Positions 1 to 12,212 of a stretch of DNA of 64,000 nt are shown in pieces. The stretch covers positions 29,001,989 to 29,065,988 of the forward strand of contig NC_092572.1 in the NCBI RefSeq assembly GCF_037975245.1, read 5' to 3'. A model generated the notes under the pieces. It ran no database searches. It saw only the letters and a program-made list of their open reading frames with translations, and had not been told where the DNA came from. The stretch's first letter is position 1. Each line of letters starts with the position of its first letter. A program made the position numbers and the translations under genes. The stretch is from Apostichopus japonicus. Taxonomy: Eukaryota > Echinodermata > Holothuroidea > Aspidochirotida > Stichopodidae.

Positions 1-100
1 CATAAGTTGGCTAATTTAGCATTTTCAACATATTACGATACGGTTACTGCTTACGAACTTACATTATAATATTCTCGATAATTACACCTAAAATAAAAGC

Positions 101-480
101 AGTCAACATAGTCCAAACCCAGTTGGGCCAGTGTGAAACCTAGTTCAACTCCAACAGGGCAAGTTCACCAGTCAACATAGTCCAAACCCAGTTGGGCCAG
201 TGCAACACCAATGAAACCTAGTTCAACCCCAGCAGGGCAAGTTCACCAGTCAACATAGTTCAAACCCAGCTGGGCTAGTGCAAAAACCAGTGAAACCTAG
301 TTGAAGCCCAACTGGATCAGTTCAAACATAGTTCAAATTCAGTTGGGCCTGAACAAACCCAATTGAACATTGTGTAAACCCAGTTGAAAACTAGCTCATG
401 CACAGCATAGTCCAGTTGGAACCCAGTAAGACCCAGTTAGACACAGTTAAAAACCAGTTAAACATAGTAGGCCCTAGTAG
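101..480. repeat. Degenerate minisatellite, unit about 69-78 bp
   Basis: AGTCAACATAGT recurs at 101, 170 and 248, each followed by CAAACCCAG and TGGGC. Copies 2 and 3 carry about nine extra bases, and after 320 the repeat breaks into shorter CCCAGTT units. Confidence 0.85.
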
Positions 481-589
481 AACCTAGGTGATTTTTTGAC
501 TGGGTTCTACTGTAATTTCTACCAGGGATAGGGTCAGAGGTCCAATGTCAAATAACATAAATACAGCATTTTGGTCATTGCACTTGCAT

Positions 590-2680
590 AGCAAAACCAC
601 ACAGTGACTTCTTGTTATGATCCACTGTGACCTGAACAAACAGTGGTCAATAATTGTTTGCCCACATGTGACAGCATTGGATAATAAATCTTTAGAAAGT
701 ATTCTTAATACTGTGGCTATATTTCTGAAATGTACATTTTAATTGATGTAAAAAGCTCTTTCTGCTGATTTGATTATTCAGGTACATTCATTGAAATCAT
801 TTGTGGTGGGCTTTCTAATAACATTGAGTTAGATTGTATTTATCACAGGGGAAGGGAGATATAAGGCTGTGGCAATGGGGGAGGGTTTTATGATTACAAT
901 ATATAATTACAACACAAAAGACTGAGAGATGAGATGAGTATATATAAGTATAAAGACACTTATACTCAAATACTCAAGTAATTGCTCATTTTTTTTCATG
1001 TTTTTTATTTTTATTTTAATACAAATATTGTGCATTTGCTGGCAAGGTTATGGTGGTGAAGCAGGTGGTAGGGTACAGAAGTATCTTCCACTATCATTTG
1101 TACACTTAAACAGTAGCTGCTGTGGGACACTGTGGTGACATGTTATCCACAATTGATCATTTAACTTAATTTGATATAATGTCACTACATGAATCATGCA
1201 TGTACCAAATAAATAGTTGTGTTCAAGGGTGGAAGGGCGAGCGTGGATTGGTGACCATATCCCCCACCCCACAACCTTACGTCTTACAAGAAAAAGATAA
1301 GAAAACATTTAAAAAATCTGTATCACACACAATGGCTGACATTTCCAGTGTATGGGGTACAGTGAGGCATATATACTGACCTCAGTTCAAGAGAATCATC
1401 TCTTGCATACAGACTGCACGAAATGAGTCTAATGTTATTTCTCCACGTTCACTGATATCAATATTAATGAAGGAAACACATTTATTGATGTTAAGCATTG
1501 ACTATTGTGAAGCTTTCAAAATAGTAGACATTTTACATATATAATATTTTGCAGTGTATGTAGGAGGGGCAGAGAGGTTTGAGAGGGGCAGAAACAGAAA
1601 TTGCAAATAACTACATCATCAATAAGAGTTTATGAATTTGTGGTTTGGTAGGAATTTAAAGAAGTATTTATTGTAGGCTGTCAAAAATATCCTGCAAATT
1701 ACTTAAGGAATATTTGAGTGTCGGGCGGATCTGTGTGGTAGGGTTACCCACAGGAAGGGGTTAAAGGGATGGGGTTTTCCCATCCCCTTTGGAAACTTTT
1801 TGCAAATGAAGTATGCTTAGAAGACGAATGGTGCTATCTCTATCCTGTTCTGGAGCTAACTTGTGTGCCAATTATTCACCCATATATTAGTAATGGTAAC
1901 ATTTGTTAAATTGACAATTACCAAAAACAGTGTCAGGCGTAAATGTTTAAATTACTGTTTGTGCTTGGTGGCATTCAGAACTGCCGGAGGCAGCAGCACG
2001 CCTCCTCCCTGTATCAGCACATACCTGGGAGTAAAGTACCAAGGTGTGTATTCAAATAAGATATCTGCGTCTCTGCTCTCTTAATTAGTATTAAGTATCG
2101 AGTGCTAGTCTTTTCATTTCTTTTTCATATTTTACTATTCATGTACAGGAATTTGGAAGGTACAAAACCTTGCGTATGAAAAAAGTGTTGGTTGGTATGA
2201 AGGACAAAGGATTGGTAAGATTTAGTAAGAGTGGGAGAGTAAACTGGGAGAGTACTCTAGTAAGAAAATATATTCACTGAATAGGTTTTGAGAAACCATT
2301 CCAAGTAATTAAATTGATGCTTCAAACATTTGAAGCTGTCGATTCTCCAGGGGAATCTCACTTCTAATTACACACACCATACTAAGTATCATATCATTCC
2401 TAGTTTGTTCTTATCCTTGAGGGTTTTTATGATGACCCACAGTGTTGGCGATTTTATCACATGTTTAGCAGTATTCGGATGATAATCCAAATTTCTAAAG
2501 TATTCTTAATATTGTGACTGTCTATTTATTAATGCATGATGTCTTGGGAGATGAAATGTCTTAGGGAATAAATTTGTCAAAGTTCTTTTTAATTGTGCAG
2601 TAAAACTCTTTTTTCTCGTTTGAGAATTCATGATACTTTTCATTGAAAGCATTCGTAATCAGTGGCATGCCCCAAGGGGG
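590..2680. repeat. Diverged pair of about 250-bp segments
   Basis: 590-850 and about 2400-2680 share order and wording (CACATGT, AAAGTATTCTTAATA, GTAAAACTCTTT-like, then CATTGAAA with CATTCGT/CATTTGT). They are old duplicates or two copies of an unnamed dispersed repeat. Between them lies AT-rich DNA with short frames that show no coding pattern. Confidence 0.5.
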
Positions 2681-3479
2681 GGGGGGGGGGGTTCACACGG
2701 GATTGCTTTTATTTCCAGGGAAGAATGGGACTACTACTACTGTACAGATATACACACCTCTATCCCTCCACTCCCACCCCCTCCCCCTCTTTTGTCAACC
2801 CTCACAAATATTTATGTATTTACGTAATTCGTCAACCAAACCAAACCAAAATATAGAAATTTGTCGAGTTGTCTAACACTCCAAGTTTAGAACTCGCCTG
2901 ACCCTTCAGCACTACCGTAGAAAACCGTAGTATTCAATTATAAGTGTAAATAGAAAAACCACAAAAGACGTTCAGGGAATCATGTTGAAGTCAAATTGAC
3001 GTATGAAGTTTGAGGCATATGACTGAATGGAAATCGTGTTTAAATGAAATCTGGTGCTGATCGGTTATGTCTTACGTACCGGAATACAAAATCCAATTAT
3101 CTTTCGATATCATTTTCCAGGAAACGATAAACGGTGGAGGAAATTCTTCTGCAGCTTACGTAGTTCAATTTACCAGTTGATAGTAACATGTTCTCAAAAC
3201 ATTGATGAATACATTTACGCACATCATGAACCAATTGCGAAATAAGTAACGTGAAAATAGAATATATGACACCTATTTGGTTAATGATATGCTTGTATAC
3301 AAGCAGCAAAACTAGACGCTTCTCAAGTAATAAATTCTTATTTCTTCTATAACTAGAATGCAAAATGCATTGAGGTTTCGATGACTCCAGTGCACTAGAC
3401 TTCTGCTTGTTAGTATAACCAAAACTAGCTGTTACAATAGAAATGGTCCGAACCACCATTTAGATAGAATAACACTATG
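2681..3479. other. Non-coding stretch with G and C tracts
   Basis: Starts just after a 16-base G run (2677-2692) and has a C-rich patch near 2765-2795. No splice-consistent coding signal, RNA gene or mobile element border was recognised. Confidence 0.4.
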
Positions 3480-3487
3480 GCATGATA

Positions 3488-3925
3488 CAGTGGCGTAGGA
3501 AGGTACTTTTGAGTGGGGTGGCTGAAGACTGAAGGCCGGCCTGGGGGAGAGGTCTAAGGGGACGGGTGTTCCCATTTTTTTGAACTTTTTGCATTTCCAG
3601 GTGGCCTCAGATGCAATTTGGTGCAATATAGCACACTTCAACACCCACTCCATTTTGTAAATAATTTTGCATTTTCACCTGGCCTTAGAATAGATGCAAT
3701 TTGGTGCTCCAAATGAGATTTGTTTCTGCCAAAATGTTCTGAGTAAAATGACGAATGTTGTTATCATTTATTGAGAAATGAAAAAGGGGTTTTCTGACTT
3801 GTGAAGCGGGGGTAGGGGGCGGAATGATACTTCCGCCCCCCCCCCCATATTTTTCACTGGGGCTGGCGCATCCCAGCCTACCACCCCCCCCCCCAGCCAC
3901 CCGCCCCCCGGTTCCTACGCCCTTG
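3488..3925. mobile_element. 438-bp non-autonomous hAT-like element
   Basis: Flanked by an exact 8-bp target duplication, GCATGATA at 3480-3487 and 3926-3933. Ends are inverted: CAGTGGCGTAGGAA on the left and, read inward, CAAGGGCGTAGGAA on the right. The interior has G/C runs and no transposase. Eight-base duplications and CAG-type ends are hAT features (known). Confidence 0.88.
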
Positions 3926-3933
3926 GCATGATA

Positions 3934-5435
3934 CACACAGGTCAGTCTACTGTACGTGACTATACACACCTCTTTAGAGCTAACGTTCTCTAAATCAGAG
4001 ATCTAATAAAGGTGTTGTAAAATACACTAACCTTTGATCTTATAATTCGGATCAGTCCGTCTAGTAAACTAAATGAGAAGTGACCGGTCCTCCAGTACAC
4101 AAAAACTACACACAGTACACCGTAGCTCAGTCCAAGCTTAGATCGGTGGCGTGAGAATCTTTACGCCAAGCCGTGGTTGGAACTTCCCGAAGGTGGTGCG
4201 AAGTAGTAGTAGTAGTACTTACTGTAGGGCGCCTAGGCTTACTATCCTATGAACAGCAACCGTGCTAGGCTACGCTGATAAACAATAATCACCTGCCACG
4301 CGGACCGGAGATGATTGTTAGGCCACTTAGTCCGGTGAAAAGAGCTCGCGGAGCAGTAATTAACACGAGCAGGCAATGTCCGAACAAATATAGATAATAA
4401 GGGTTGAAGGTCCCGAGGTAAAGATACACGTGTAGAGCTGTAATTAAGTATCTTAATATAGGTCAGCTAGTACTGGTAATAGCAATAATCCCCAAGCTTA
4501 GAATTTTAGACTTCCGGAGATGAGGGTGCAAGGAAATAAAACTTGATACACCTCCACCAAAAACAATAGGGGTATTGTACTCAATGTTATGAATCCACAC
4601 ACCAAGTATTAGAGGTATCCACGATTTCCATCGTTAGATACCATGTAAAAGGTTTTTCAGAGTTTGACCTCTGGTGACTTGAAAGGAGATTTGACCTCAC
4701 AGGCAAGCAACATATGATTCTTGTACTCAATATGGCAAATCCATGTACCATGTATGAAAAGTATCCATGATTTCTACCATGAGAAATCATGTTTTCAAGG
4801 TTTTCAGGCCTCGACAAATATTTTTTAAATGTACTCGCTATTAGGCGAACGTGACTAATTTTCTACTCGCCAAATTCCACTCGCCACTAGGCCTATGATT
4901 GTTTTTCAAGTCTCGAAAGTACAGATCTGCATCAAGACTTTCTATGAACAACGTTTAGACAGTTAGGCAGATACAAGGTGCTACGTAATTGCGCATTGGA
5001 AAGTCATGTTTCTTTGCAGTATGAAATTTTATGCACCAACAGTAAGTTTTGAACAAAGTAAGACATGTCGAAATCATAAATAAGCAGCTTGTCCTAATGT
5101 TATGACTTAAACAATTAAATGTAAAACATCTGTATAAACACATACGAAGATAAGTTGGCTTATGCTACATCATGTCTCCCCTATTACTAACTATATACTA
5201 TATACATTTGCTAGGTGTGCGCGAGTTCTAAGCCAATACAGTACCTTACTGCTACTTTGAACCGCTACTCGATAAGCGCGACCTCGTACACTTGCCCCGT
5301 TATTTATCTTGTCTTTTAGCTGCAGATTGATGCGCGAAAAATATCGCTATTACTCCATTACACTGCCTAAATCAAAGCGATTTATTACGCAAGTTATTAG
5401 CAGTTATTGAAACGTATGGATCGCCACCAACCCAA
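3934..5435. other. Non-coding stretch with a short imperfect duplication
   Basis: Contains an AGT triplet run (4202-4218) and two imperfect 140-bp neighbours (about 4580-4680 and 4718-4810) that share TACTCAAT, AATCCA, GTATCCA and GATTTC words. Nothing coding was recognised. Confidence 0.4.
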
Positions 5436-5468
5436 GGCTGGATAACTCAGTCGTTAGAGCACAGTGGT

Positions 5469-6606
5469 CAGGCGCGGCGGAACGGGAAAATTATTGGGGG
5501 GCTAATGTGTGGAGACTATCCAAGCGGAGCGCCACCATCGGTTGGCGCGGAGCGTACAAAAAATTTTTGGTTTTTTTCAAACCCCAGATCGCCGGAAACG
5601 GCACTCTCCGAGTGTTTTATGCTGCGAATACCTAGCCCTAAAATGTGGGTCTCAAGCCTGCAATTTCTCAGATTGCACGTAAAAGTCTGTAAAAACATTG
5701 TAATTTGTATCTCCGATGGTGTTTTAAGAGAGTAGCTATTACTCGTAGTGTACTCGCAAAGACGTTTTTGAGTGTAGTAAGGACAGTGGCGGAGTTAGGG
5801 GTATTGGTCAGGGGGGGGGGCAAGAATGGTCTGTAGGGGCGCTTTTGAGACTATCTAAGCGAAGCGCCACCACGGGTTGGCGCGGAGCGTACAGACAGTT
5901 TTTGAGTAAAGTTACTCCCTAGATTGCAGGAAATGACCCTTTACGGGCCTTGCTAATTTGCGAATAAACGGAGAATAAATAGGTGTCGTCGCCATTTTGT
6001 CGGAAAATTACACCAACAGAATATGACAAATGTCAATAGGTATATGAGAGCGCAATAAAATAGTCAATAATCGCGAATAAGTTAAAAGTAGTGAAAAGCT
6101 GAAAAGGGCGCCAGCAGTCCATTTGAGTCCGTCAGGAGGGGGGGGTATCCGCCCCCTGACTGTCTATGTGGACGCTCCGCCACTAAGTAAGGGGATGTTG
6201 GAGAACTGGCTGAAATGAGACAAGTCATTGGCCTAAGACGAAGTTGTGTTACGCTTACCGGTACTCACACTCACTGATTCCACTTTTCACGGGGCGTGAA
6301 GACGCGGTTGGGGTGACAATGTGGTCTATAGCCAGGGGACGGGCCGAGCGACCAGGGTCCCCCAGCAATTACTAAAATGATTACACCTATATAGTATACG
6401 TGTGCATCGGACAGATCGACAAGTATGCATTGAAAAATGGGCAGATGCACGTTTCGGAGAGATCGACAAGTATGCATTGAAAAATGGGCAGATGCACGTT
6501 TCGGAGCCTTGGTAAATATTGGGGGGCTTATCATGCATTTGCCCACTCAACTTTTTCATTGGGGGCTGAGCCCCCCAAGCCCCCCCCCCCGGTTCCGCCG
6601 CCACTG
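5469..6606. mobile_element. 1.1-kb hAT-like element inserted in the first satellite unit
   Basis: An exact 8-bp duplication ACAGTGGT flanks it (5461-5468, 6607-6614). Inverted ends read CAGGCGCGGCGGAAC and CAGTGGCGGCGGAAC. The interior has no transposase. It contains a direct 62-bp duplication near 6405-6505 and a nested element at 5784-6185. Removing it rejoins one tRNA-like unit. Confidence 0.9.
5784..6185. mobile_element. 402-bp hAT-like element nested in the 5469-6606 element
   Basis: Left end CAGTGGCGGAG, right end complementary with the last base changed. Target duplication AGTAAGGA/AGTAAGGG (5776-5783, 6186-6193), one mismatch. Its GCGCCACC/GGTTGGCGC core is also found in the host element. 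Confidence 0.8.
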
Positions 6607-7314
6607 ACAGTGGTTGTAATCTAGAGGTCACGGGTAAGAATCCCGTTCTATAACTCAGTCGTTAGAGCACCGTCCTTGTAACCTAGAGGTCACGGGTAAG
6701 AATCCCGTTCTATAACTCAGTCGTTAGATCACCGTGCTTGTAACCTAGAGGTCACGGGTAAGAATCCCGTTCTATAACTCAGTAGTTAGAACACCGTGCT
6801 TGTAACCTAGAGGTCACGGTAAGAATCCTGTTTCATCACTCAGTCGTTAGAGCACCGCGTGCTTGTAACCTAGAGGTCACGGGTAAGAATCCCGTTCTAT
6901 AACTCAGTCGTTAGATCACCGTGCTTGTAACCTAGAGGTCATGGGTAAGAATCCCGTTCTATAACTCAGTCGTTAGAGCACTGTGCTTCATGCAACCTAG
7001 AGGTCACGGATAAGAATCCCGTTCTATAACTCAGTCGTTAGAGCACCGTGCTTCATGCAACCTAGAGGTCACGGGTAAGAATCCCGTTCTTTAACTCAGT
7101 CGTTAGAGCACCGTCATTGTAACCTAGAGGTCACGGGTAAGAATCCCGTTCTATAACTCAGTCGTTAGATCACCGTGCTTGTAACCTAGAGGTCACGGTA
7201 AGAATCTTGTTTCATCACTCAGTCGTTAGAGCACCGTGCTTGTAACCTAGAGGTCAGGGGTAAGAATCCCGTTCTATAACTCAGTCGTTCGAGCACCGTG
7301 CTTCATGCAACCTA

Positions 7315-10300
7315 CACTGAAAAAATAAACTAGTCAATATTACCACGGACTGACGTTAAATTGGTCTGTAACGTTAGTCAATGCACACGGACTAGCAAAA
7401 ATCTTCGTTTCATCGCTGCTTCTTAGTCAGTTTACACTGACTAAGGAAAATATAATCGCAGCTTAGTCGGTGGCGACGGACTAAGGTATTTTAACCCATG
7501 GACTAAGAACGATACGGACACCCGATTTACGCCATAATCGTAGCTTAGTCGGTGTCGACGGACTAATGTATTTTAACCCACTTCGATTCACTTCAATTTG
7601 GAAACCGAGAGGCAACGCCGCAGCTTGCTGGACTTGGCATAGTTTCATACGATCACTCTAAGCAACTTTCAACCGTAAATCACCCAAGAAGGTCTTTACA
7701 AGAATGGAGGTATCAACTGCCATCATCGGCCTACCTGTTATTCCTTTAACTTGAAGGTAAAATTAAAGTTAATTGTTAGGCCACTGGCACTAGTACTGTA
7801 TTATGGTTAGTGTAACGCTACCGTTGTCACGCTGGCGTTTCGCATACACAAGTGCAATGACAGTGAGTAGCCTATAGGCTTCTACTGGGTACTGCAGTGC
7901 ATTCTCAACACTAACGTGTGCATTCTAAACACCAATTAACAATGTGTTATGTGTGTATTGGGCTAGATTGAACAGTGGCACATAATCTTCTTATTTATTC
8001 CCAAACAAATGCTGGGACTATAAGTCTCAATAGTTTATTTGAAGTCTACACTCATTTGGTAAAGATTTCCTGTAATTTCCCATGTGAATCTAAATGGTTA
8101 GGCTTTGTGATATTGAATAAGCAAGGCTAGACTTTCAAACGTACAGTCACAGTAGGCTGAACAAATTCTGTTGGCTAGTCAACGGTATTATATGTTGCGA
8201 GCAGTCAGGATGCACGCTTCAGTTCTATTTAACCTTTTCATTTATCAGTTTTTAGTATTTAATTTCCGGTCACGCCCAGGAAACAATTGCGACATTCCTT
8301 CACGGTCGACTTGTTTACTGTAAGAAGTATTAACCGTTTTTTCTCAGGAAAGCTTGATAGTCTGAAGTTATTATAACATGTGCTTTTAGTATACTGCCAA
8401 AAGAGTAAGTTGTTGTATTTGTATTGATATTTTATTTAGAAGTAACGGAAAATTTAGTATGTTTAGTTTGGTCTAATTGCACGTTTTTTTTCTGTCCAAT
8501 GTAGTGCAGGGTTCACTTGCGCGAATTCAAATTATTCTGTTTATGTATATGTATATGCATCGATTCGTAGATTATGATGTTTTTTTGACATTTATTTGTA
8601 ATTCAAGCATATCTGTTTAGTAGCAAAGTTTAAAGGTTAAGATTAATTAGTTTTCTCTTTTCGATCCTAGATTGAATGAAACTCATTGACGTAAATAATA
8701 GATCAGATGATACAGTTTAACGCAGTTGCTAAAACTCTGGGTATTCTCTAGTCTTCGCCGGTCCATTATGTACTTTGTACTACTAGTAAGACTAAATCAA
8801 AACGACCGAAAGACAAACTTAGTGTAACAAAGTACTGATTCTCCTCTAGCCTAGGTCTAAACAGGCTTGTTATGTGAGCAAGCAAAATAACAACTAAAAA
8901 CTATTAGGCCTATAAATAAGTTGGCTCAGTGCAATTCTGTTTCTAAAATTTTATATTTTTAAAGATCATAAAAACAAACAAAGATTTAGCCCATGTTTTA
9001 TTATCTCTGTATTCTGGGCATTTGATTCTGGTTGCAATGGTGATGACACTCTCGTTCAAATTTTCAGCTTTATACAGTCTGCTTCAAACTTTGGGATTGT
9101 TTTTTGAGACTATAGTGGAAGCAAATCTCACATAACTTTGTGGTGACAACTTTATTTAATTTTTTTTCTTCAAATGATGAATACTTTGCTGTTTCTTTTT
9201 TCCAGCAGGAATTGAAAAGCCAAATATCTAAGTCAAGGGTGAGGTTTCCTGTGATGTACAACACCAGTGTGGAGGCAACAACAGAAGAGGAGAACTGTGT
9301 TATATATGGCTTAAAGACATGTTTTATAATGATATATTGGTACCCTTCGCAGAACAAAAGAGTTTATCCAAGAGTCCAAAAAGCAAAGGAACAAGTACCA
9401 TAGAGAAAAAAGATGGAAGAGTGAGTTTAACTATTGTACCCAACTGTTTAATGATATTAAAGATACTTTTCATAACCTGTTTAAAAAAAAAAACAGACTA
9501 GTATATCATTAATGTGCAAGCTTCATAAGTTTGGTCAAATTTTCACTGATCTGTAGAGCAGGGGGGGGGGGCATTTTGGGGGTCTACTGGCAGGGGTACC
9601 CCACCAATAAAAATTACTGGCAATGCCCATCAGTTGTATCTGAAGTCCTAACCAACATTTTCCAGTAGGTTTCAAGTGGTTACCTCATGAGCTGACCTAG
9701 GTCAGCCTTGAGGGGTCAATTATAGATCACTGGCAGGGGTACCCCACCACCAATAATTACTGGCAATGGCCATTTGTTGCTCTTGGGGCCATACCTGACA
9801 CATTGTACTTACTTTGATGTGTTACCATGAAAACTGATCTAGGTTAGCTATCAGGTGACTTTAAAATTGCTCTCCCAGCCACACCCACCACAGTCGGTTT
9901 GCCAGTCGTCTGGTTTCATATACAGGAATGCACTGTGAACATTGTGATGTACAAGGCAATTGGTTACCTTCCCAGCTAACCAAACCCTCTGGGCTCCCGG
10001 TCTATTGGGATCTTTATTAACATGATTAACATAATTATGAAGCTTTGAAAAATAACTTGGTGTTATGCTGTGCAAAGCTAATAATTATTTGGTAAAGCTG
10101 CTATTCCTGGCTTATAATTTGAGGGACCTAGATTTAAATGTATACCTCCCAATATGTTATAAAATTTTAATGTAAATGTATGTTTATGATAATGTGAGTT
10201 ATCATGTGCTATATCTGTATCTGTGCTTACACGTATATCATATTTTCTGTTCACATGTCAATAATGGTGCAGATTTTGGCTTCCTGAAGACAAGTGGGAG

Positions 10301-11018
10301 GCCATTTTGTAGTTAAGAGAAACACTCTTTGTTCGTGAAGACTTAACTGGTGTCGATTTGGGGTACCACTTTAAAACGAAAGTCATGAGGAACCCTTGCC
10401 CAAGATTCAACTTTGCATTATTGTGCAGTGCTATACTTTTGCGATTCATGTTTGATCCATTAACTTGTCTTAACTTTGTTGGAATAAATCATATTTTCAG
10501 ATTTTTGTTTACAGTGATTTCTTCTCTATCTGTCGAAAGTCAGCCTTTGTAGACATCAGAAGTTTTATCAGAAATAAATACTGCCAACGTACACATTATT
10601 TGTGTTTCTTCTGCTCTCTTTTCTTTCAGTGATGCTAGTCAGTGAAACTAGTCGGGTTTAATTCTTTCAGTGATTCTAGTCAGTGCAACTAGTCAGTCGA
10701 TACCGACTAAGAAAGGTTAGTCGGGAGAGGCACCATCCTGACTAATGTAAAACCTGCTATAAACTAGTCGGTGGCTCATGTAAATTAGTCGGTAAAGACC
10801 GACTAATGTCACCAACTAATGTAACTGACTAATATACATTTAACGACTAAGAAATTGTTGATCGACTAAGCTGACGGACTAAGCTGACCGACTAAGAAAT
10901 CCAACTGACTAAGGAATACATTAGTCGGTATAGCAACTGACTAAGGCTATGTTAGTCGGGAGAGGCACCAGATGGACTAACGTTATGTTAGTCGGTGAAC
11001 CAATTTAAGTTTTCAGTG
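7315..11018. mobile_element. 3.7-kb CACTG-ended DNA transposon (CACTA/CMC-like, apparently non-autonomous)
   Basis: It splits the satellite: CAACC-TA on the left and TA-GAGGTCACGG on the right, a TA target duplication (7313-7314, 11019-11020). Both ends read CACTGAAAA inward. Both subterminal zones (7320-7575 and 10625-11018) are packed with short GACTAA/TTAGTC words in both orientations, as expected for transposase-binding subterminal repeats of CACTA-type elements (known). I find no transposase; the longest frame (9140-9403) is unrecognised. An inner ~145-bp imperfect duplication (9580-9790) shares GGCAGGGGTACCCCACCA. Confidence 0.85.
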
Positions 11019-11655
11019 TAGAGGTCACGGATAAGAATCCCGTTCTATAACTCAGTCGTTAGAGCACCGTACTTGTAACCTAGAGGTCACGGGTAAGAAT
11101 CCCGTTCTATAACTCAGTCGTTAGAGCACCGTGCTTGTAACCTAGAGGTCACGGGTAAGAATCCCGTTCTATAACTCAGTAGTTAGAACACCGTGCTTGT
11201 AACCTAGAGGTCACGGGTAAGAATCCCGTTATATAACTCAGTCGTTAGAGCATCGTGCTTGTTACCTAGAGGTCAAGGGTAAGAATCCGTTCTATAACTC
11301 AGTCGTTAGAGCACCGTCCTTGTAACCTAGAGGTCACGGGTAAGAATCCCGTTCTATAACTCAGTCGTTAGAGCACCGTGCTTGTAACCTAGAGGTCACG
11401 GGTAAGAATCCCGTTCTATAACTCAGTAGTTAGAACACCGTGCTTGTAACCTAGAGATCACGGGTAAGAATCCCGTTCTATAACTCAGTCGTTAGAGCGC
11501 CGTGCTTGTTACCTAGAGGTCAAGGATAAGAATCCGTTCTATAACTCAGTCGTTAGAGCGCCGTGCTTGTTACCTAGAGGTCAAGGGTAAGAATCCGTTC
11601 TATAACTCAGTCGTTAGAGCACTGTGCTTGCAACCTATAGGTCACGGGAAAGAAG
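11019..11655 (+). repeat. tRNA-Thr-derived satellite, right block
   Basis: About ten copies of the same ~62-bp unit as the left block, in the same orientation. The first copy begins exactly where the left block was cut. Variants such as TTACC for TAACC and AAGGGT for CACGGGT cluster in neighbouring copies, showing local amplification. Confidence 0.9.
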
Positions 11656-12204
11656 AAACAGAAAATTCTATGAAATAGAATGGTTCTGATTGTTTTTAAT
11701 AAATCGTTCAGCGCTGTAACCTATACCTATATGTAACCATCACGGTAGGACTGTAAACTTTGTGCCACTATTGGTTTGGAATTTGAGTGTCTGGGCTGTG
11801 GGAGTGGGAAAAGCTGTGAAACCAAGGTTATAGAGACTTGTGCGTGGTCGGATTGCCCCTATTTCTATTACTGCCAAACCCTCCCCCTCCCCATCCCCTC
11901 TCACATACAAACACACACACATCCGTACTGTAACTTACATCAGGCATTGTTGTGTCTATAATGAAACAGAAAGTGTCATTATTAATATTCCATCTATAAT
12001 ATAGTTCACCGTTGACAACATACTCTAGATTTGGCTAAAATGTAAGGATCTAAGAGTTTACGGTTATTAGCTGCGTTTGCCGATTTCGTCTTAATTCTTG
12101 CACTACTTGTTAAAACGATCATTTTAACGGTATATTGTTCTAAGTAGTACACAGGAAACTGAGTGTGAGTTGTAGATAAGGCGTATTCATATTATCGGCC
12201 CGCG
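11656..12204. other. Non-coding stretch
   Basis: AT-rich DNA between the satellite and a hAT element. A short open frame (11776-11961) has a C/T-rich tail and no domain. Nothing else recognised. Confidence 0.4.
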
Positions 12205-12212
12205 TGTGTAGC

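Larger units (their letters stand above)
5436..7314 (+). repeat. tRNA-Thr-derived satellite, left block
   Basis: The unit is about 62 bp: TAACTCAGTCGTTAGAGCA (D-arm and box A like), a CTTGTAACC anticodon-arm piece with TGT at the anticodon position, then GGTCACGGG TAAGAATCCCG, a 5-bp T-stem with a seven-base loop. About eleven copies run 6606-7314. An isolated first unit starts at 5436-5460 and is interrupted by a transposon. The acceptor stem is missing and the T-loop has lost TTC, so these are not functional tRNA genes. Confidence 0.88.

Noticed and set aside
6606-7314. Regularly spaced repeats that could be mistaken for a CRISPR array
   Set aside because: The whole unit repeats without unique spacers, it is tRNA-like, and the setting is an animal genome.
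6606-11655. Functional tRNA-Thr genes
   Set aside because: Units lack an acceptor stem and the TTC of the T-loop, and the period of about 62 bp is too short for a full tRNA.
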